Of a DNA stretch of 64,000 bases, positions 9,031-19,991 are shown piece by piece. This stretch comes from Myxococcales bacterium (GTDB lineage: Bacteria > Myxococcota > Myxococcia > Myxococcales > Myxococcaceae). Positions within the stretch are counted from its first letter, which is position 1; each line of letters opens with the position of its first letter. The notes beneath the pieces were generated by a model that saw only the letters and a list, made by a program, of their open reading frames with translations, made no database searches and was not told the DNA's origin. Where the stretch lies: NCBI GenBank assembly GCA_020846875.1, contig JADLDB010000065.1, positions 57,108 through 121,107 of the forward strand. Direction: 5' to 3'. Made by a program: the position numbers and the translations under genes.

Positions 9031-9459
9031 TCAATCGACCGTTTCGGTCGAACCAGGGAAGCCTGGCGCCTCCCCCGGTTTCACCCGCGCGGCGCTCCAC
9101 GCGACCGCCTCCGGGTGCCTGGGCCAGCGCTTCAGGATCGCCGCCAGCAGCTCATCCGCGTGACGCCGGCGCCCCTCGGCCCGGAGCGGCTCGCCGCTGC
9201 GCGTCTCCACCTCGGCCATCGCCTCGACCAACTGCGCGAACGCCAGGGCGCGAGAAGCGTGGCCGAGCAGCTCCACCGCCGCCGCCGCGTCCAGCATCGC
9301 CAGCACCTCGTACTCCATGCCCAGCTCCGAAGAGCAGGTCTGCCGGAGCAGCTCCAGCGCCTCTTCGCGTCTGGACTCGCTCGCCAGCTTGAGCGCCCGC
9401 GCGATGAAGTCGGCCAGCTGCCTGACCAGCCGCATCACCCAGTCCCGTTCGGTCAGCAT
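9031..9459 (-). CDS. Small helical protein, possibly DUF6483-like
   Basis: 142-aa soluble helical protein. The N-terminus MLTERDWVMRLVRQLADFI resembles small Firmicutes proteins annotated DUF6483, and the remainder (EALELLRQTC, SRALAFAQLVEAMAEV, RRHADELLAAILKRWP) looks like TPR-type helical hairpins. The chosen ATG at 9459 matches that N-terminus. Its start is 8 bp from the stop of the barrel gene upstream on the same strand. Family assignment is tentative; function unknown. Confidence 0.65.
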   Translation of the reverse strand: MLTERDWVMRLVRQLADFIARALKLASESRREEALELLRQTCSSELGMEYEVLAMLDAAAAVELLGHASRALAFAQLVEAMAEVETRSGEPLRAEGRRRHADELLAAILKRWPRHPEAVAWSAARVKPGEAPGFPGSTETVD

Positions 9460-9467
9460 GTCGTGCC

Positions 9468-10433
9468 TTAAAAGACCACAGACAGGCCCACGTAGGGGCC
9501 CATGAAGGTGTCGCGGTGGGCCACGCCGTCCACCAGCCCGCGATCGTCCAACATCTGGGCGCGCCAGCCCGCGCGGATCCCCACCGGCCCCAGCCCCAGC
9601 ACCGCCCCCGCGCGCCAGTCCAGCTCCCAGTAGGGGTACGGCACCGCGAACACGCTGCCCTCCAGCGCCAGCGGGCCGGCGATCCACAGCGAGCCCGACA
9701 GCCCCAACACCGGCCCCAGCGCGATGAGGTTGGGGGCGATCACCGTATCCACGCCCGCCTCGAAGCGCAGCCGCCCGTGCTTGCCGGTGAGGAAGGCGAA
9801 GGACAGCCGCGCCGTCAACACGCCGATGTGGTCCACCGCGCCCGAGCCGTCGTCGGCCTGCACCGCGATGTCCTGCCCCAGCAGCGTCAGCCCGAAGCGC
9901 TCGCCCTCCACCGTCGCGCCGCCGCCGAAGAGGAAGCCCCGCTGGCCGGCGGTGAGGTAGAGCCCCTCGACGCCCGCCGTCACGCGCACGCCCGACTCCT
10001 CGGCCGCCACCGTCTCTTCCGCCTGCGCCTCGCCAGTCACCACCTCCGTCGCGACCGCGCCCGTCGTCACCGTCGTCGTGCGCAGGCAGTAGCCGTACCC
10101 GTACGACGGCACGTAGGCGCCCGAGTAGTAGCCGTGGCGCCCGGGCCGCGGCGCAAAGAAACTCCAGCCCCACCCCCGCGAAGACGACGAGCCGCCCGAC
10201 GAGCCCACCGGCACCGCCGAGTGGTAGTCGCCCGAGGACGAAGAAGAAGTCGACGACGATGAAGACGACGATGAAGACGAGGTGGACCGCGCGCCGCCAC
10301 CCGATGAGGAGGAGGACGACTTGCTGGAGGAGCTCGATGAGCCGGAGGGACTGCCCGCCTTGCCGAAGCGCGCCTGCGCGGGGCCGCCAGCGAGCACCAC
10401 AACCAGGATCAGGGTCGAAAGCGCTCGACTCAT
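9468..10433 (-). CDS. Exported protein with long polyserine tracts and barrel-like domain
   Basis: 321-aa protein with a signal peptide (MSRALSTLILVVVLAGGPAQA). Residues of roughly 30-75 are almost pure serine (several runs of 5-11 Ser broken by Thr, Lys, Gly), then a Gly/Tyr/Arg stretch (RHGYYSGAYVPSYGYGY). From about residue 150 the sequence alternates like an outer-membrane barrel (LTARLSFAFLTGKHGRLRFEAGVD, GPYVGLSVVF). It ends in F, as many barrels do. The serine region could be a flexible spacer or cell-wall-interacting segment. No family recognised. Confidence 0.7.
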   Translation of the reverse strand: MSRALSTLILVVVLAGGPAQARFGKAGSPSGSSSSSSKSSSSSSGGGARSTSSSSSSSSSSTSSSSSGDYHSAVPVGSSGGSSSSRGWGWSFFAPRPGRHGYYSGAYVPSYGYGYCLRTTTVTTGAVATEVVTGEAQAEETVAAEESGVRVTAGVEGLYLTAGQRGFLFGGGATVEGERFGLTLLGQDIAVQADDGSGAVDHIGVLTARLSFAFLTGKHGRLRFEAGVDTVIAPNLIALGPVLGLSGSLWIAGPLALEGSVFAVPYPYWELDWRAGAVLGLGPVGIRAGWRAQMLDDRGLVDGVAHRDTFMGPYVGLSVVF

Positions 10434-10564
10434 GACAGACTCCCCAGGACCGGCCCCCGCAGCACGTCCATGCCGGCCAACGGTGCGCACCGTGCGTTTA
10501 TTCACTCCGCTGCCAATTGTGACCGCTCCGGCACGCCATCGGTTCCCTCGGGGAGGCGGCCGAG

Positions 10565-11479
10565 GTGCCTGAGTACCCGGATCTCACCGTGTACCTCTCT
10601 GCGCTCGGCCCTCGCGTGGTGGGGCACACGCTGGAAGGGGTGCGCCTGGGCAGCCCCTTCGTCCTGCGCAGCGTGGAGCCCCCGCTCACCTCCACCTTCG
10701 GCCGCGCCGTCACTGGCCTGCGCCGCATCGGCAAGCGCCTGGTCTTCGAGCTGGAAGGCGAGCTCTTCCTCGTCGTCCACCTGATGGTCGCCGGTCGCCT
10801 CTCCTGGAAGGACCAGGGCGCGAAGCTGCCGGGGCGCGTCGGCCTCGCCGCCTTCGACTTCTCTTCGGGTACCCTCGTCCTCACCGAGGTGTCCACCAAG
10901 AAGCGCGCGGCGCTGCACGTGGCGAAGGGCGAGGCGGCGCTCAAGGCCTTCGAGCGCGGCGGCCTGGAGGTGATGAGCGCCCACCTCGACGAGTTCGCCG
11001 AGGCCCTGCGCCGGGAGAACCACACCCTCAAGCGCTCGCTGACCGATCCGCGCCTCTTCTCCGCCATCGGCAACGCCTACTCCGACGAGATCCTCCACCG
11101 GGCGAAGCTGTCCCCGGTGAAGCAGACCCGCGCCCTCACCGGCGAGGAGATCGGCCGCCTCTTCGAAGCCACCCGCGCGGTGCTGGGCGAGTGGACCCTG
11201 CGCCTCTCCGAGGAGACCGGCGACGGCTGGCCCGAGAAGGTCACCGCCTTCCGCCCCGAGATGGCCGTCCACGGCAAGCACAAGCAGCCCTGCCCGGTGT
11301 GCGGCGCGCCCATTCAACGCATCGTCTACGCCGAGAACGAAACCGACTACTGCGCCCGCTGCCAGACCGGCGGCAAGCTGCTCGCCGATCGCAGCCTCTC
11401 CCGCCTGCTCAAGGACGACTGGCCGAAGACCCTCGACGAACTCGAGGAATATGTGGCCTCGCGCAGTCACTCACGGTAG
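10565..11479 (+). CDS. mutM: Formamidopyrimidine/endonuclease VIII-type DNA glycosylase
   Basis: 304-aa base-excision repair glycosylase/AP lyase of the Fpg/Nei family, which removes oxidised bases. The start is GTG; removal of Met exposes the catalytic Pro, followed by Glu (MPEYPDLTVY). Other features are HLMVAGRLSW, the H2TH region (DPRLFSAIGNAYSDEILHRA) and a C-terminal zinc finger CPVC-x16-CARC. The N-terminal motif is PEYPD rather than PELPE, so the exact subfamily (Fpg or Nei) is uncertain. It appears to be a single-gene unit. Confidence 0.85.
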   Translation: MPEYPDLTVYLSALGPRVVGHTLEGVRLGSPFVLRSVEPPLTSTFGRAVTGLRRIGKRLVFELEGELFLVVHLMVAGRLSWKDQGAKLPGRVGLAAFDFSSGTLVLTEVSTKKRAALHVAKGEAALKAFERGGLEVMSAHLDEFAEALRRENHTLKRSLTDPRLFSAIGNAYSDEILHRAKLSPVKQTRALTGEEIGRLFEATRAVLGEWTLRLSEETGDGWPEKVTAFRPEMAVHGKHKQPCPVCGAPIQRIVYAENETDYCARCQTGGKLLADRSLSRLLKDDWPKTLDELEEYVASRSHSR

Positions 11480-11481
11480 AA

Positions 11482-11500
11482 GCCCATGAATTCCATGGGC
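11482..11500 (+). promoter_or_regulatory. Hairpin covering the start codon of the PEGA gene
   Basis: GCCCATG (11482-11488) pairs perfectly with CATGGGC (11494-11500) around a 5-base loop. Both possible start codons of the next gene (11486 and 11495) lie in the stem, so the structure could hide the start from ribosomes. No T-tract follows, so it is unlikely to be a terminator. Confidence 0.35.
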
Positions 11501-13099
11501 TTGCAAAAACTGAAATGGGGGGCGGTGGCCCTCGTGTCGCTGCTGGCGCTGCCGGCGCTCGCGGAGCCGACCGTGTGGTTGGTCAGGCCGCTCTACCCGG
11601 GCCAGGAAGCGCTGGTCGAGCGCACCGAGACAGCGCTGGGGAAGTTGATGCCCGGCGACGCGCGCAAGGACGCGATCATCGGCGTGAAGGAGCTCGGCGC
11701 CGCGCTCAAGGGGAAGAGCGTCGATCTCGTGCCGTGCCTGTCCGGTGACGAGCGCTGCGCGGATCCGATCGATCCCTTCGTCGCGAGCCTGGGCTTCGAG
11801 CGGATCGTCCTCATCCAGGGCGGCCAGGACGAGACAGGCTTCACCTACAAGGTGGTGGCCTACGAGCCGAAGACGGGAAAGGCCACGCCCGCCAGCGCCA
11901 CCAACGCCAACCTGGAGAAGGCGCTGCTCGGCGCCGTCGCGAAAGTGGTGCCTGCCGCGTCCACGCTGGAGGTCCAGAGCACGCCGCCCGGCGCGACCGT
12001 GTTCGTCGACGACGTCAAGGTGGGCACGACGCCGCTCACCACGCAGGTGCTCCCGGGCGAGCGGGTGGTGCGGGTGGACTTGAAGCTCCACCAGCCGGTG
12101 GAAGAGACGCTGATCATCCCCATCCGCGGCGGGGCGAAGCTGGCGAAGACCTTGCAGAAGGTGGCCGCCCGCATCGCGATCACCGCGTCTCCAGCCGGCG
12201 CGGCGATCGCCATCGACGGGAACGTGCTGGGCAAGGACAAGGTCGACCGCGGCATCGACCCCGGCTCGCACACCATCCGCATCACCGCCGACAAGCACAA
12301 GGCCTTCGAGCAGACGATCACCGTGAAGGCCGACGAGCAGTACGTGCTGGACAAGACGCTCGAGCCGCTGCCCGGACAGGCCGCGGTAGCCGTGGGAGAT
12401 CCGAACAAAGGCAAGCCTCCGCCGCCGCCTCCTCCGCCCACCGACACCGAGAAGTCGTACCAGCAGAAGTCGTACTTCCACGCGTCCTTCGAGTTCGCGT
12501 CGATCATCGGCGGCAGCCTGGTGGCGCGGCGCTGGGGCACCGACGGCACCGGGCGCACCACCGCCATCACCACGCCGTCCCGCACCCTGATGGGCGCCTC
12601 CGCGGAGTACGGCACCTTCGGCAAGTACTTCGGCCTGGCCGTGGTGGGCGTCACCTACCTCACCAACGTGGACCGCTTCTCGATGAACGTGGGCCACACC
12701 ATCGGCGCGGCGCAGGAGGTCATCGACAACGTGACCGCCCCGGACTTCATCGACCCGGTGCGCGTCCACCTGGTGACGATCCGCGCCATCCAGCCGCAGG
12801 TGCGCTGGTGCGTGTGGCGCTTCCAGTTCTCCCTGCAACTGGGCCTCGAGTTCCGCACCGGCAACGTGATCGAGCAGTCATCCACCCCGGCGTACAAGGA
12901 CGGCTTCATGGTGCTGGACCTGCTGGCGTCGGCCCACCTGTCGGTGCGCTTCAACATCGCCGAAGGCTTCTTCATGTTCGGCTCGGGCAACTACACGCAG
13001 TACCTCGTCGGGGAGAAGGCCACCGCCGCCGACGACACGGGCACCTTCCAGGGCCCAAGCACCGCCGGCTTCAACGTGGGGGTGGGCTATGGCTTCTAG
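11486..13099 (+). CDS. PEGA-domain and beta-barrel envelope protein
   Basis: 537-aa exported protein with a signal peptide ending ALPALA. Residues of about 30-150 form an unrecognised domain. Two PEGA domains follow (STLEVQSTPPGATVFVDDVKVG and IAITASPAGAAIAIDGNVLG), then a polyproline linker (PPPPPPPP) and a C-terminal region of amphipathic strands ending NVGVGYGF, which looks like an outer-membrane barrel. PEGA domains are common in myxobacterial surface and kinase-linked proteins. It begins a coupled run with the next three genes. The start may be ATG 11486 or 11495. Confidence 0.8.
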   Translation: MNSMGLQKLKWGAVALVSLLALPALAEPTVWLVRPLYPGQEALVERTETALGKLMPGDARKDAIIGVKELGAALKGKSVDLVPCLSGDERCADPIDPFVASLGFERIVLIQGGQDETGFTYKVVAYEPKTGKATPASATNANLEKALLGAVAKVVPAASTLEVQSTPPGATVFVDDVKVGTTPLTTQVLPGERVVRVDLKLHQPVEETLIIPIRGGAKLAKTLQKVAARIAITASPAGAAIAIDGNVLGKDKVDRGIDPGSHTIRITADKHKAFEQTITVKADEQYVLDKTLEPLPGQAAVAVGDPNKGKPPPPPPPPTDTEKSYQQKSYFHASFEFASIIGGSLVARRWGTDGTGRTTAITTPSRTLMGASAEYGTFGKYFGLAVVGVTYLTNVDRFSMNVGHTIGAAQEVIDNVTAPDFIDPVRVHLVTIRAIQPQVRWCVWRFQFSLQLGLEFRTGNVIEQSSTPAYKDGFMVLDLLASAHLSVRFNIAEGFFMFGSGNYTQYLVGEKATAADDTGTFQGPSTAGFNVGVGYGF

Positions 13100-14053
13100 G
13101 GCGATCCTCCTCGCGGCGCTCCTCGCGTCGGCGGCGCAGGCCGAGCCGTTGATTGGCCTGGGCGTGGGCAACTCCGACACCCTGCTGTCCGAGGCCAGTA
13201 AGCTGTTCAACCGCAAGCAGTACCCGAAGGCCGCCGAGCTGTTCCTCAAGGCCACCCGCGCCGATCCCTCCGCGGTCAACACCTACCTGCTGCTCGCCCG
13301 CGCCCAGACCCTGGCCAAGCAGCTCCAGCCGGCCTGCTACGCGTACCGCGTGTACCTGAAGTCGGTGCCCGACTCGCCCGATCGCAAGAAGGCCTCCGCC
13401 GAGAGCGATCAGTGCGAGCGCCAGCTCAAGGCCTTGAAGAAGCCACCGCCGGATCCCGGCCCGAAGTACGTGGAGACGCGCGCCGCCTTCTTCACCGCCC
13501 TCGACGAGAACCGGATCCTGGGCGCCGGCGGCGCGGCCGAGTCTCTGACTTCCCTGGTGAAGGAAGGCTTCCTCGGGCCGGAGCTCGCAGAGATGGCCCA
13601 GAAGCTGGGCGCGGCTGCGTCCGCCGAAGGCGACCTCGCGCACAAGCGGGCGCTGGCGGGGGAGAAGCTGCCGGCCGAGCAACTGCGCAACGCCCGCCCC
13701 CTCTACCAGCTCGCCCAGGACACGGGCGCCCCGGTGGGCGACGCGAAGGCCCGCATGGCCTTCCTCGACGGCGTCGCCGATCTCCAGGACAAAGCCTACA
13801 AGAAGGCCGAGGCCCACTTCGCCGACGCCGCGAAGGCCGATCCGGCCAACAAGGAATACGTCTTCTACAAGGGGCTCGCGCTGTTCCAGGCCGGTGACCG
13901 GCCCCAGGCGCTCAAGGTGCTGGAAGCCGACCTCAAGGATGACCCGAGGACGGCCGTCTTGCGCGTCGCGATCGCGCTGGGTCAATCTCCCGATTCGGGG
14001 GCCGCTGAGCTGGAGAAGCTCCTCTTCACGGCGCGCCTTCCGAAGGAGAAGTA

Positions 14054-14054
<1 letters not shown>
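13089..14054 (+). CDS. Exported TPR protein
   Basis: 321-aa protein with a signal peptide (MASRAILLAALLASAAQA) and TPR motifs near both ends (ASKLFNRKQYPKAAELFLKA; KAYKKAEAHFADAAKADP; GLALFQAGDRPQALKVLEAD). Its start overlaps the PEGA gene by 11 bp and its TAG shares bases with the GTG of the kinase gene, so the three are translationally coupled. Probably a periplasmic adaptor for the neighbouring envelope protein or kinase. This role is inferred from context only. Confidence 0.8.
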
Positions 14055-15777
<1,723 letters not shown>

Positions 15778-15781
<4 letters not shown>

Positions 15782-16755
15782 CCGCGGCGCGGCCGGCCGT
15801 GACTCCGGGTGGCCCGGTGGGGCGCCTGGCCGTCGGAGTGCTGGTGCGGCTCATCCGCGCGCTGTCTTCCCGCGGGCGCGAGCGCCTCGCCGGCTTCGTC
15901 GCCTGGCTGGCCTGGACCCTGCGCATCCGGCGGCGGGTGGCGCTGGACAACCTGGCCCACGCCTTCCCCGAGCAGAGCCTCGCGCAGCGCACGGAGGTGG
16001 CGAAGGGCGCCTACCGCTCGATGGCCCTGGCGGCGCTCGAGTCCGTCACCAGCGATCTGTTGTCCGACGAGGAAGTGGCCCGCGCGGTGGAGGTGGTGGA
16101 GTGGAAGGGCCTCGACGTGCTGTTCGACACGCGCCAGCCGGTGCTGCTCGCCAGCGCGCACTTCGGCAGTTGGGAGTTCTTCGCCGAGGTGATGGCCCGC
16201 CGTGGCGTCGCCGTCACCGCGGTGGTGCGGCCCCTCGCCGGCGCCTTCAACGAGTGGGTGGTGAGGAGCCGCGAGCGCGCGGGCATGGAGCTGATTCTGC
16301 AGCGCGGCGCGCTGGGCAACATGCTCAAGGCGCTCAAGCGGGGCATGGCCGTGGTGCAGCTCATCGATCAAGCGCTCCCCGCGAAGGACGGCGTCTTCGT
16401 CCCCTTCTTCGGGCGCCTGGCCAGCACCACGCCCGCGATCTCCATGGCGGCGATCCGCTCGAAGGCGCCGGTGTACGTGGTGCTCGCGGCGCGCGACGCC
16501 GGAAAGCTGACCATGACGGTGGAGGGGCCGATCCCCGTGCCCGACAGCGGCGATCGCCGCGCCGATCTCACCGCGCACACCGCGCTGATGACGAAGCTGC
16601 TCGAGGAAGGCATTCGCCGGCACCCCGAGCAGTGGCTGTGGCTCCACCGTCGCTGGAAGGTGGCGCCCCCGAAGGACCTGGGCCCCCTCTCAAATAGCCA
16701 GGCGCAGCAGCACGCCCGCCTGGAGGATGGGCGCGAACCGCAGCGGACCGAGTGA
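15778..16755 (+). CDS. LpxL/HtrB-family lipid acyltransferase
   Basis: 325-aa inner-membrane acyltransferase of the lipid A biosynthesis lauroyl/myristoyl family. The catalytic HX4E motif is HFGSWE (His128, Glu133). Conserved blocks are NLAHAFPE, QLIDQALPAKDGVFVPFFG and PEQWLWLHRRW. The family transfers an acyl chain to lipid A precursors, but some members act on other lipids. ATGA overlap with the kinase gene suggests coupling. The C-terminal 30 residues after HRRWK are unusual and lie over the end of the convergent barrel gene. Confidence 0.85.
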
Positions 16756-18309
16756 CTCGCGCACCTGGCCGCCCGCGCCCGGCTCCGCCGCCTCGGCGAG
16801 GTTGGCGAGGTCGTTGATCAGCTGCGACGAGACCTGGAAGCGCAGCTGCCCGCCCGGCTGGCCGTAGAGCAGCCCGGCGAAGGCCTGCACGTTCAAGTAG
16901 TTCAGCACCCGGAAGATCACGTCCAGGCGCGACAGCGCCGCCGGATCGTTGATCACCACCACGTTCGACAGGCTGACGGTGATCCAGTCCGCCCCTGGAA
17001 TGCCAGGCGCCGCCAGGCTCAACGCCACGTTGTGCCTGCCCCCGTAGAGGGCGATGTTCTGGATCGGATCCAGGGTGACGCCGTACACCCCCGGGCCGAA
17101 CGTCTTCACCTGGTAGCCCAGCACGTCGGAGTAGCCGGCCGGGTTGAAGAAGTACTCCAGCGTGAGGACGCCGAAGTTCTTGTCGGTGTAGTTGAACTGC
17201 CACGACACGCCGCCCGATACCTGCACGAAGAGGCCCGCCGGCCGGTACGGCTCGATCTCCGGCAGCTTCGAGATCACGTTGTCGGCGTTCAGATCCGACG
17301 GGTAGCGGAACAGCACGAAGTCGCGCGCGTCGCGGAAGGCCGCCTCGGCGTACACGTCGACCGGTCCCACCGCGCTGGAGAGGTCGATCGCGTAGCGGGG
17401 CCGCCGCCCCTTTTGCCAGATCCCCCCCAGCCCCAGCTCCGCCGGCCCCAGGACGATCTCGGCCCGCACCGCGCCACCCAGCTCGCCCACGGTGATGCCC
17501 GAGTTGTCGACCGTCACCGCGTCCATGATCCCGTAGGCGTAGAAGTTCCACCCCAGCGACTCGACCGGCACGTGCACCTTCACCATGTTCACGCCCAGGC
17601 GCACGTCGAAGGGGTTGAAGGGATCCCTCGGCCGCGAGTTCAAGTAGTCCGTCGGGTACCAGATCCGCGACACGCCCCAGCGCACCTTCTGCCGGCCGAT
17701 GGTGAGGAACACCTTGCGCGCGATGTCGAAGCGCAGCCACAGCTGATCGAGGAAGAAGGCCGGGTTCTGCGCCGGCGTCAGCGTCAGGCCCACCACCGAG
17801 GCGGTGCCGAGGTTGGCGTTGCTGAGCCGCTCGGTCTCGCCGGTCGGCCGGGTGGGATCGAACTGGAGCCGCACCCCCACGTAGCCGCGCACCCGATCGT
17901 TGGGCCGCCCGTCCAGGTAGAGATCGAAGAGCATCGGGGCGGAGAAGGCGCCTTCCTCGAAGGGCCGGCCCTCCTGCCAGAAGCCCTGCAAGAACAAGTT
18001 CAGCGTGCCGCCGATCTTCAGCGCGTCGCTGGCGATCTCTCCGGTCTCGAACTTCGACTCCACGGCCTTGCCGAACAACTGGCCGAGGTCGCGATCGTCC
18101 GTGGGGATCGCCACCGAGGTGCTGGGCACGCCCGCGTCCGCCGCTGGGACGTCGCCGAACATCGAGTCCTCGGACGGGCGGGCTCCCGCGTCGAGCGCGG
18201 CCTCTTCGGGAGCGCCGAACATCGCCGCCTCGTCAGGCCTTTCCTGCGCCAGCGCCTGCGCCGCCAGCAACGCCACCACCCACGTGTTGCGCACGGGTCG
18301 CGTCCTCAC
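16690..18309 (-). CDS. Outer-membrane beta-barrel linked to LolA-like protein
   Basis: 539-aa exported protein. The GTG at 18309 forms a GTGA overlap with the upstream gene and gives a signal peptide (MRTRPVRNTWVVALLAAQALAQ). A short Ala/Asp region with repeated MFG motifs (AAMFGAPEEA, DSMFGDVPAA) precedes a porin-like barrel: LWLRFDIARKVFLTIGRQKVRWG, YPTDYLNSRPRDPFNPFD, and alternating strands to the end. This arrangement resembles DUF1302-like barrels found with LolA-like proteins. The last 66 bp overlap the convergent acyltransferase gene. Confidence 0.8.
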   Translation of the reverse strand: MRTRPVRNTWVVALLAAQALAQERPDEAAMFGAPEEAALDAGARPSEDSMFGDVPAADAGVPSTSVAIPTDDRDLGQLFGKAVESKFETGEIASDALKIGGTLNLFLQGFWQEGRPFEEGAFSAPMLFDLYLDGRPNDRVRGYVGVRLQFDPTRPTGETERLSNANLGTASVVGLTLTPAQNPAFFLDQLWLRFDIARKVFLTIGRQKVRWGVSRIWYPTDYLNSRPRDPFNPFDVRLGVNMVKVHVPVESLGWNFYAYGIMDAVTVDNSGITVGELGGAVRAEIVLGPAELGLGGIWQKGRRPRYAIDLSSAVGPVDVYAEAAFRDARDFVLFRYPSDLNADNVISKLPEIEPYRPAGLFVQVSGGVSWQFNYTDKNFGVLTLEYFFNPAGYSDVLGYQVKTFGPGVYGVTLDPIQNIALYGGRHNVALSLAAPGIPGADWITVSLSNVVVINDPAALSRLDVIFRVLNYLNVQAFAGLLYGQPGGQLRFQVSSQLINDLANLAEAAEPGAGGQVRESLGPLRFAPILQAGVLLRLAI

Positions 18310-19127
18310 CTGCTCTTCGACTCGAGCCACGCCTTGGTGAACATGTTCTGATCCAACGGCGACAGATCCACCGAGCGCATCAGCACCAGCGTGGAGTTCG
18401 ACTTCTCCACCTCGTCGAAGATCCGGATCTCCCCGGGGAACCACACGTCGGCCTTCTTCGACTCCGAGAACAGCTTCTGCCACTTCGGGTAGTAGGCCGT
18501 GCGCATCAGCCGGCCCGACAGCGCGAACTCCTGGCGCTTGAGGACGTTGTGGTTGGCCTTGTCCAGCCACAGCTTCACCACCGGGTAGGCCACGTCCACG
18601 CCGGGCTTCACCGAGAGCACCAGCTTCACCGTCTCGTACTTGCCCAGCTTCTCTTCCCCGTCGAACTTCGGCTCGTACTCCTCGGCCATGCGCGACTCGT
18701 CGAAGTCGCTGCGCCGGGAGTTGGTGCCGCCGATCCGCTCGCGCTCGGTGGTGCGATCCCACTTGCCGCTGTTGGGATCGTAGGACCACAGGTTCTTGTC
18801 CAGCCGCAGGTAGCCCTTGCCCTCCTCGCTCTTGGGCTTGGTGAACAGGAGCATCAGCTTGTCGTCGGCGTCGCGGCGGAAGACGAGCAGCTCGCGCACC
18901 ACGTCGGCCTTCTCCTTCTCTTTCTGCTCCACGTAGGCCAGCGCCTTGTAGTCGCCGCTGGAGCGCTGGCGATCGTCCTGCTCGACCAAGAGCGCGTGCA
19001 GCTCTTCTCTGGTCAGGTCGGCGAGGGCTGGGGACGCGACCGCGAAGACGGCGAGGACGGAGACGAGCCGGGGCAGGGCGAACGCGGCCCATCGCGCTGA
19101 TCGGCGTGAGGAGAAGGGAATGGTCAT
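18306..19127 (-). CDS. LolA-like outer membrane lipoprotein-sorting protein
   Basis: 273-aa periplasmic protein with a signal peptide (ending ASPALA). The mature part matches the LolA-like family PF17131 in pattern: KALAYVEQKEKEKADVVRELLVFRRDADDKLMLLF, KGYLRLDKNLWSYDP, DRTTERERIGGTNSRRSDF and KLWLDKANHNVLKRQEF. Such proteins are thought to carry lipids or lipoproteins across the periplasm. ATGA overlap with the ATPase gene upstream and GTGA overlap with the barrel gene downstream define a three-gene operon. Confidence 0.85.
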   Translation of the reverse strand: MTIPFSSRRSARWAAFALPRLVSVLAVFAVASPALADLTREELHALLVEQDDRQRSSGDYKALAYVEQKEKEKADVVRELLVFRRDADDKLMLLFTKPKSEEGKGYLRLDKNLWSYDPNSGKWDRTTERERIGGTNSRRSDFDESRMAEEYEPKFDGEEKLGKYETVKLVLSVKPGVDVAYPVVKLWLDKANHNVLKRQEFALSGRLMRTAYYPKWQKLFSESKKADVWFPGEIRIFDEVEKSNSTLVLMRSVDLSPLDQNMFTKAWLESKSR

Positions 19128-19870
19128 GACGCGCGAGCCTCCTGCTCCACTTCCTGGCCCAGCGCGTGCGCCACCGCCTCGGCCGGCTTCTCGCGGCCCA
19201 GCACCTTCCCGTCGGCCAGTCGCACCACCCAGTCTGCGTGCCGCATCACCTTGTGATCATGGGTGGAGAAGATGAAGGTCGTCCCGCGGGTCTCGTTGAG
19301 CGACTTCATCAGATCGATGATCGCCTCGCCTGTCGCCGAGTCGAGGTTGGCGGTCGGCTCGTCGGCCAGCACGATCAAGGGCTCGGTCACCAGGGCGCGC
19401 GCGATCGCCACCCGTTGCCGCTGCCCGCCCGACAGCTCGTTCGGCCGGTGCTTCATGTGCGTGTGCAGACCCACCTGCTCGAGCAGGGACACCACCCGCT
19501 TCTTCCTCTCTGGCCCGCTCAGCTTGTTCTGCAGCAGCAGCGGGAACTCCACGTTCTGGAAGACGTTCAGCACCGACACCAGGTTGAAGCTCTGGAAGAT
19601 GAACCCGATGGTGTTGAGGCGCAGGTTGGTCAGCTCGCGCTCGCGCAGCTTCGCCGTGTCCTGCCCGGCCACCTCCACCACCCCGGTGGTCGCCGTGTCC
19701 ACGCAGCCGATCAGGTTGAGCAGCGTCGTCTTCCCGCTACCCGAGGGCCCGGCGATCGACAGGAAGTCCCCCTTCTCTACCGTCAGCGTCACACCCCGCA
19801 GCGCCTGCACTACCGTCTGGCCGAGGTGGAAGTCCTTGGTCACCTCGCGGATCGACACGATGTGGCTCAT
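19124..19870 (-). CDS. LolD/MacB-type ABC transporter ATPase
   Basis: 248-aa ATPase with Walker A GPSGSGKTT, Q-loop FIFQSFNLV, signature LSGGQRQRVAIARAL, Walker B VLADEP and the H-loop STHD. This subfamily normally pairs with an FtsX/MacB/LolC-type permease to extract or export envelope lipids, lipoproteins or peptides. No permease is adjacent: this is the first gene of the operon and the next gene upstream is divergent. It must work with a permease encoded elsewhere. Confidence 0.92.
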   Translation of the reverse strand: MSHIVSIREVTKDFHLGQTVVQALRGVTLTVEKGDFLSIAGPSGSGKTTLLNLIGCVDTATTGVVEVAGQDTAKLRERELTNLRLNTIGFIFQSFNLVSVLNVFQNVEFPLLLQNKLSGPERKKRVVSLLEQVGLHTHMKHRPNELSGGQRQRVAIARALVTEPLIVLADEPTANLDSATGEAIIDLMKSLNETRGTTFIFSTHDHKVMRHADWVVRLADGKVLGREKPAEAVAHALGQEVEQEARAS

Positions 19871-19991
19871 GGGCCGGGTTGGTAGCGCACCGCGGCAAGC
19901 GCCGCATGAAGAAAGGTGAAGCCCACAATCGTTGCTCCACCTCGGTGATTCCTCTAGCGTTCGGCCGTTTTCCTCGCGGGGAGGGCCCACA

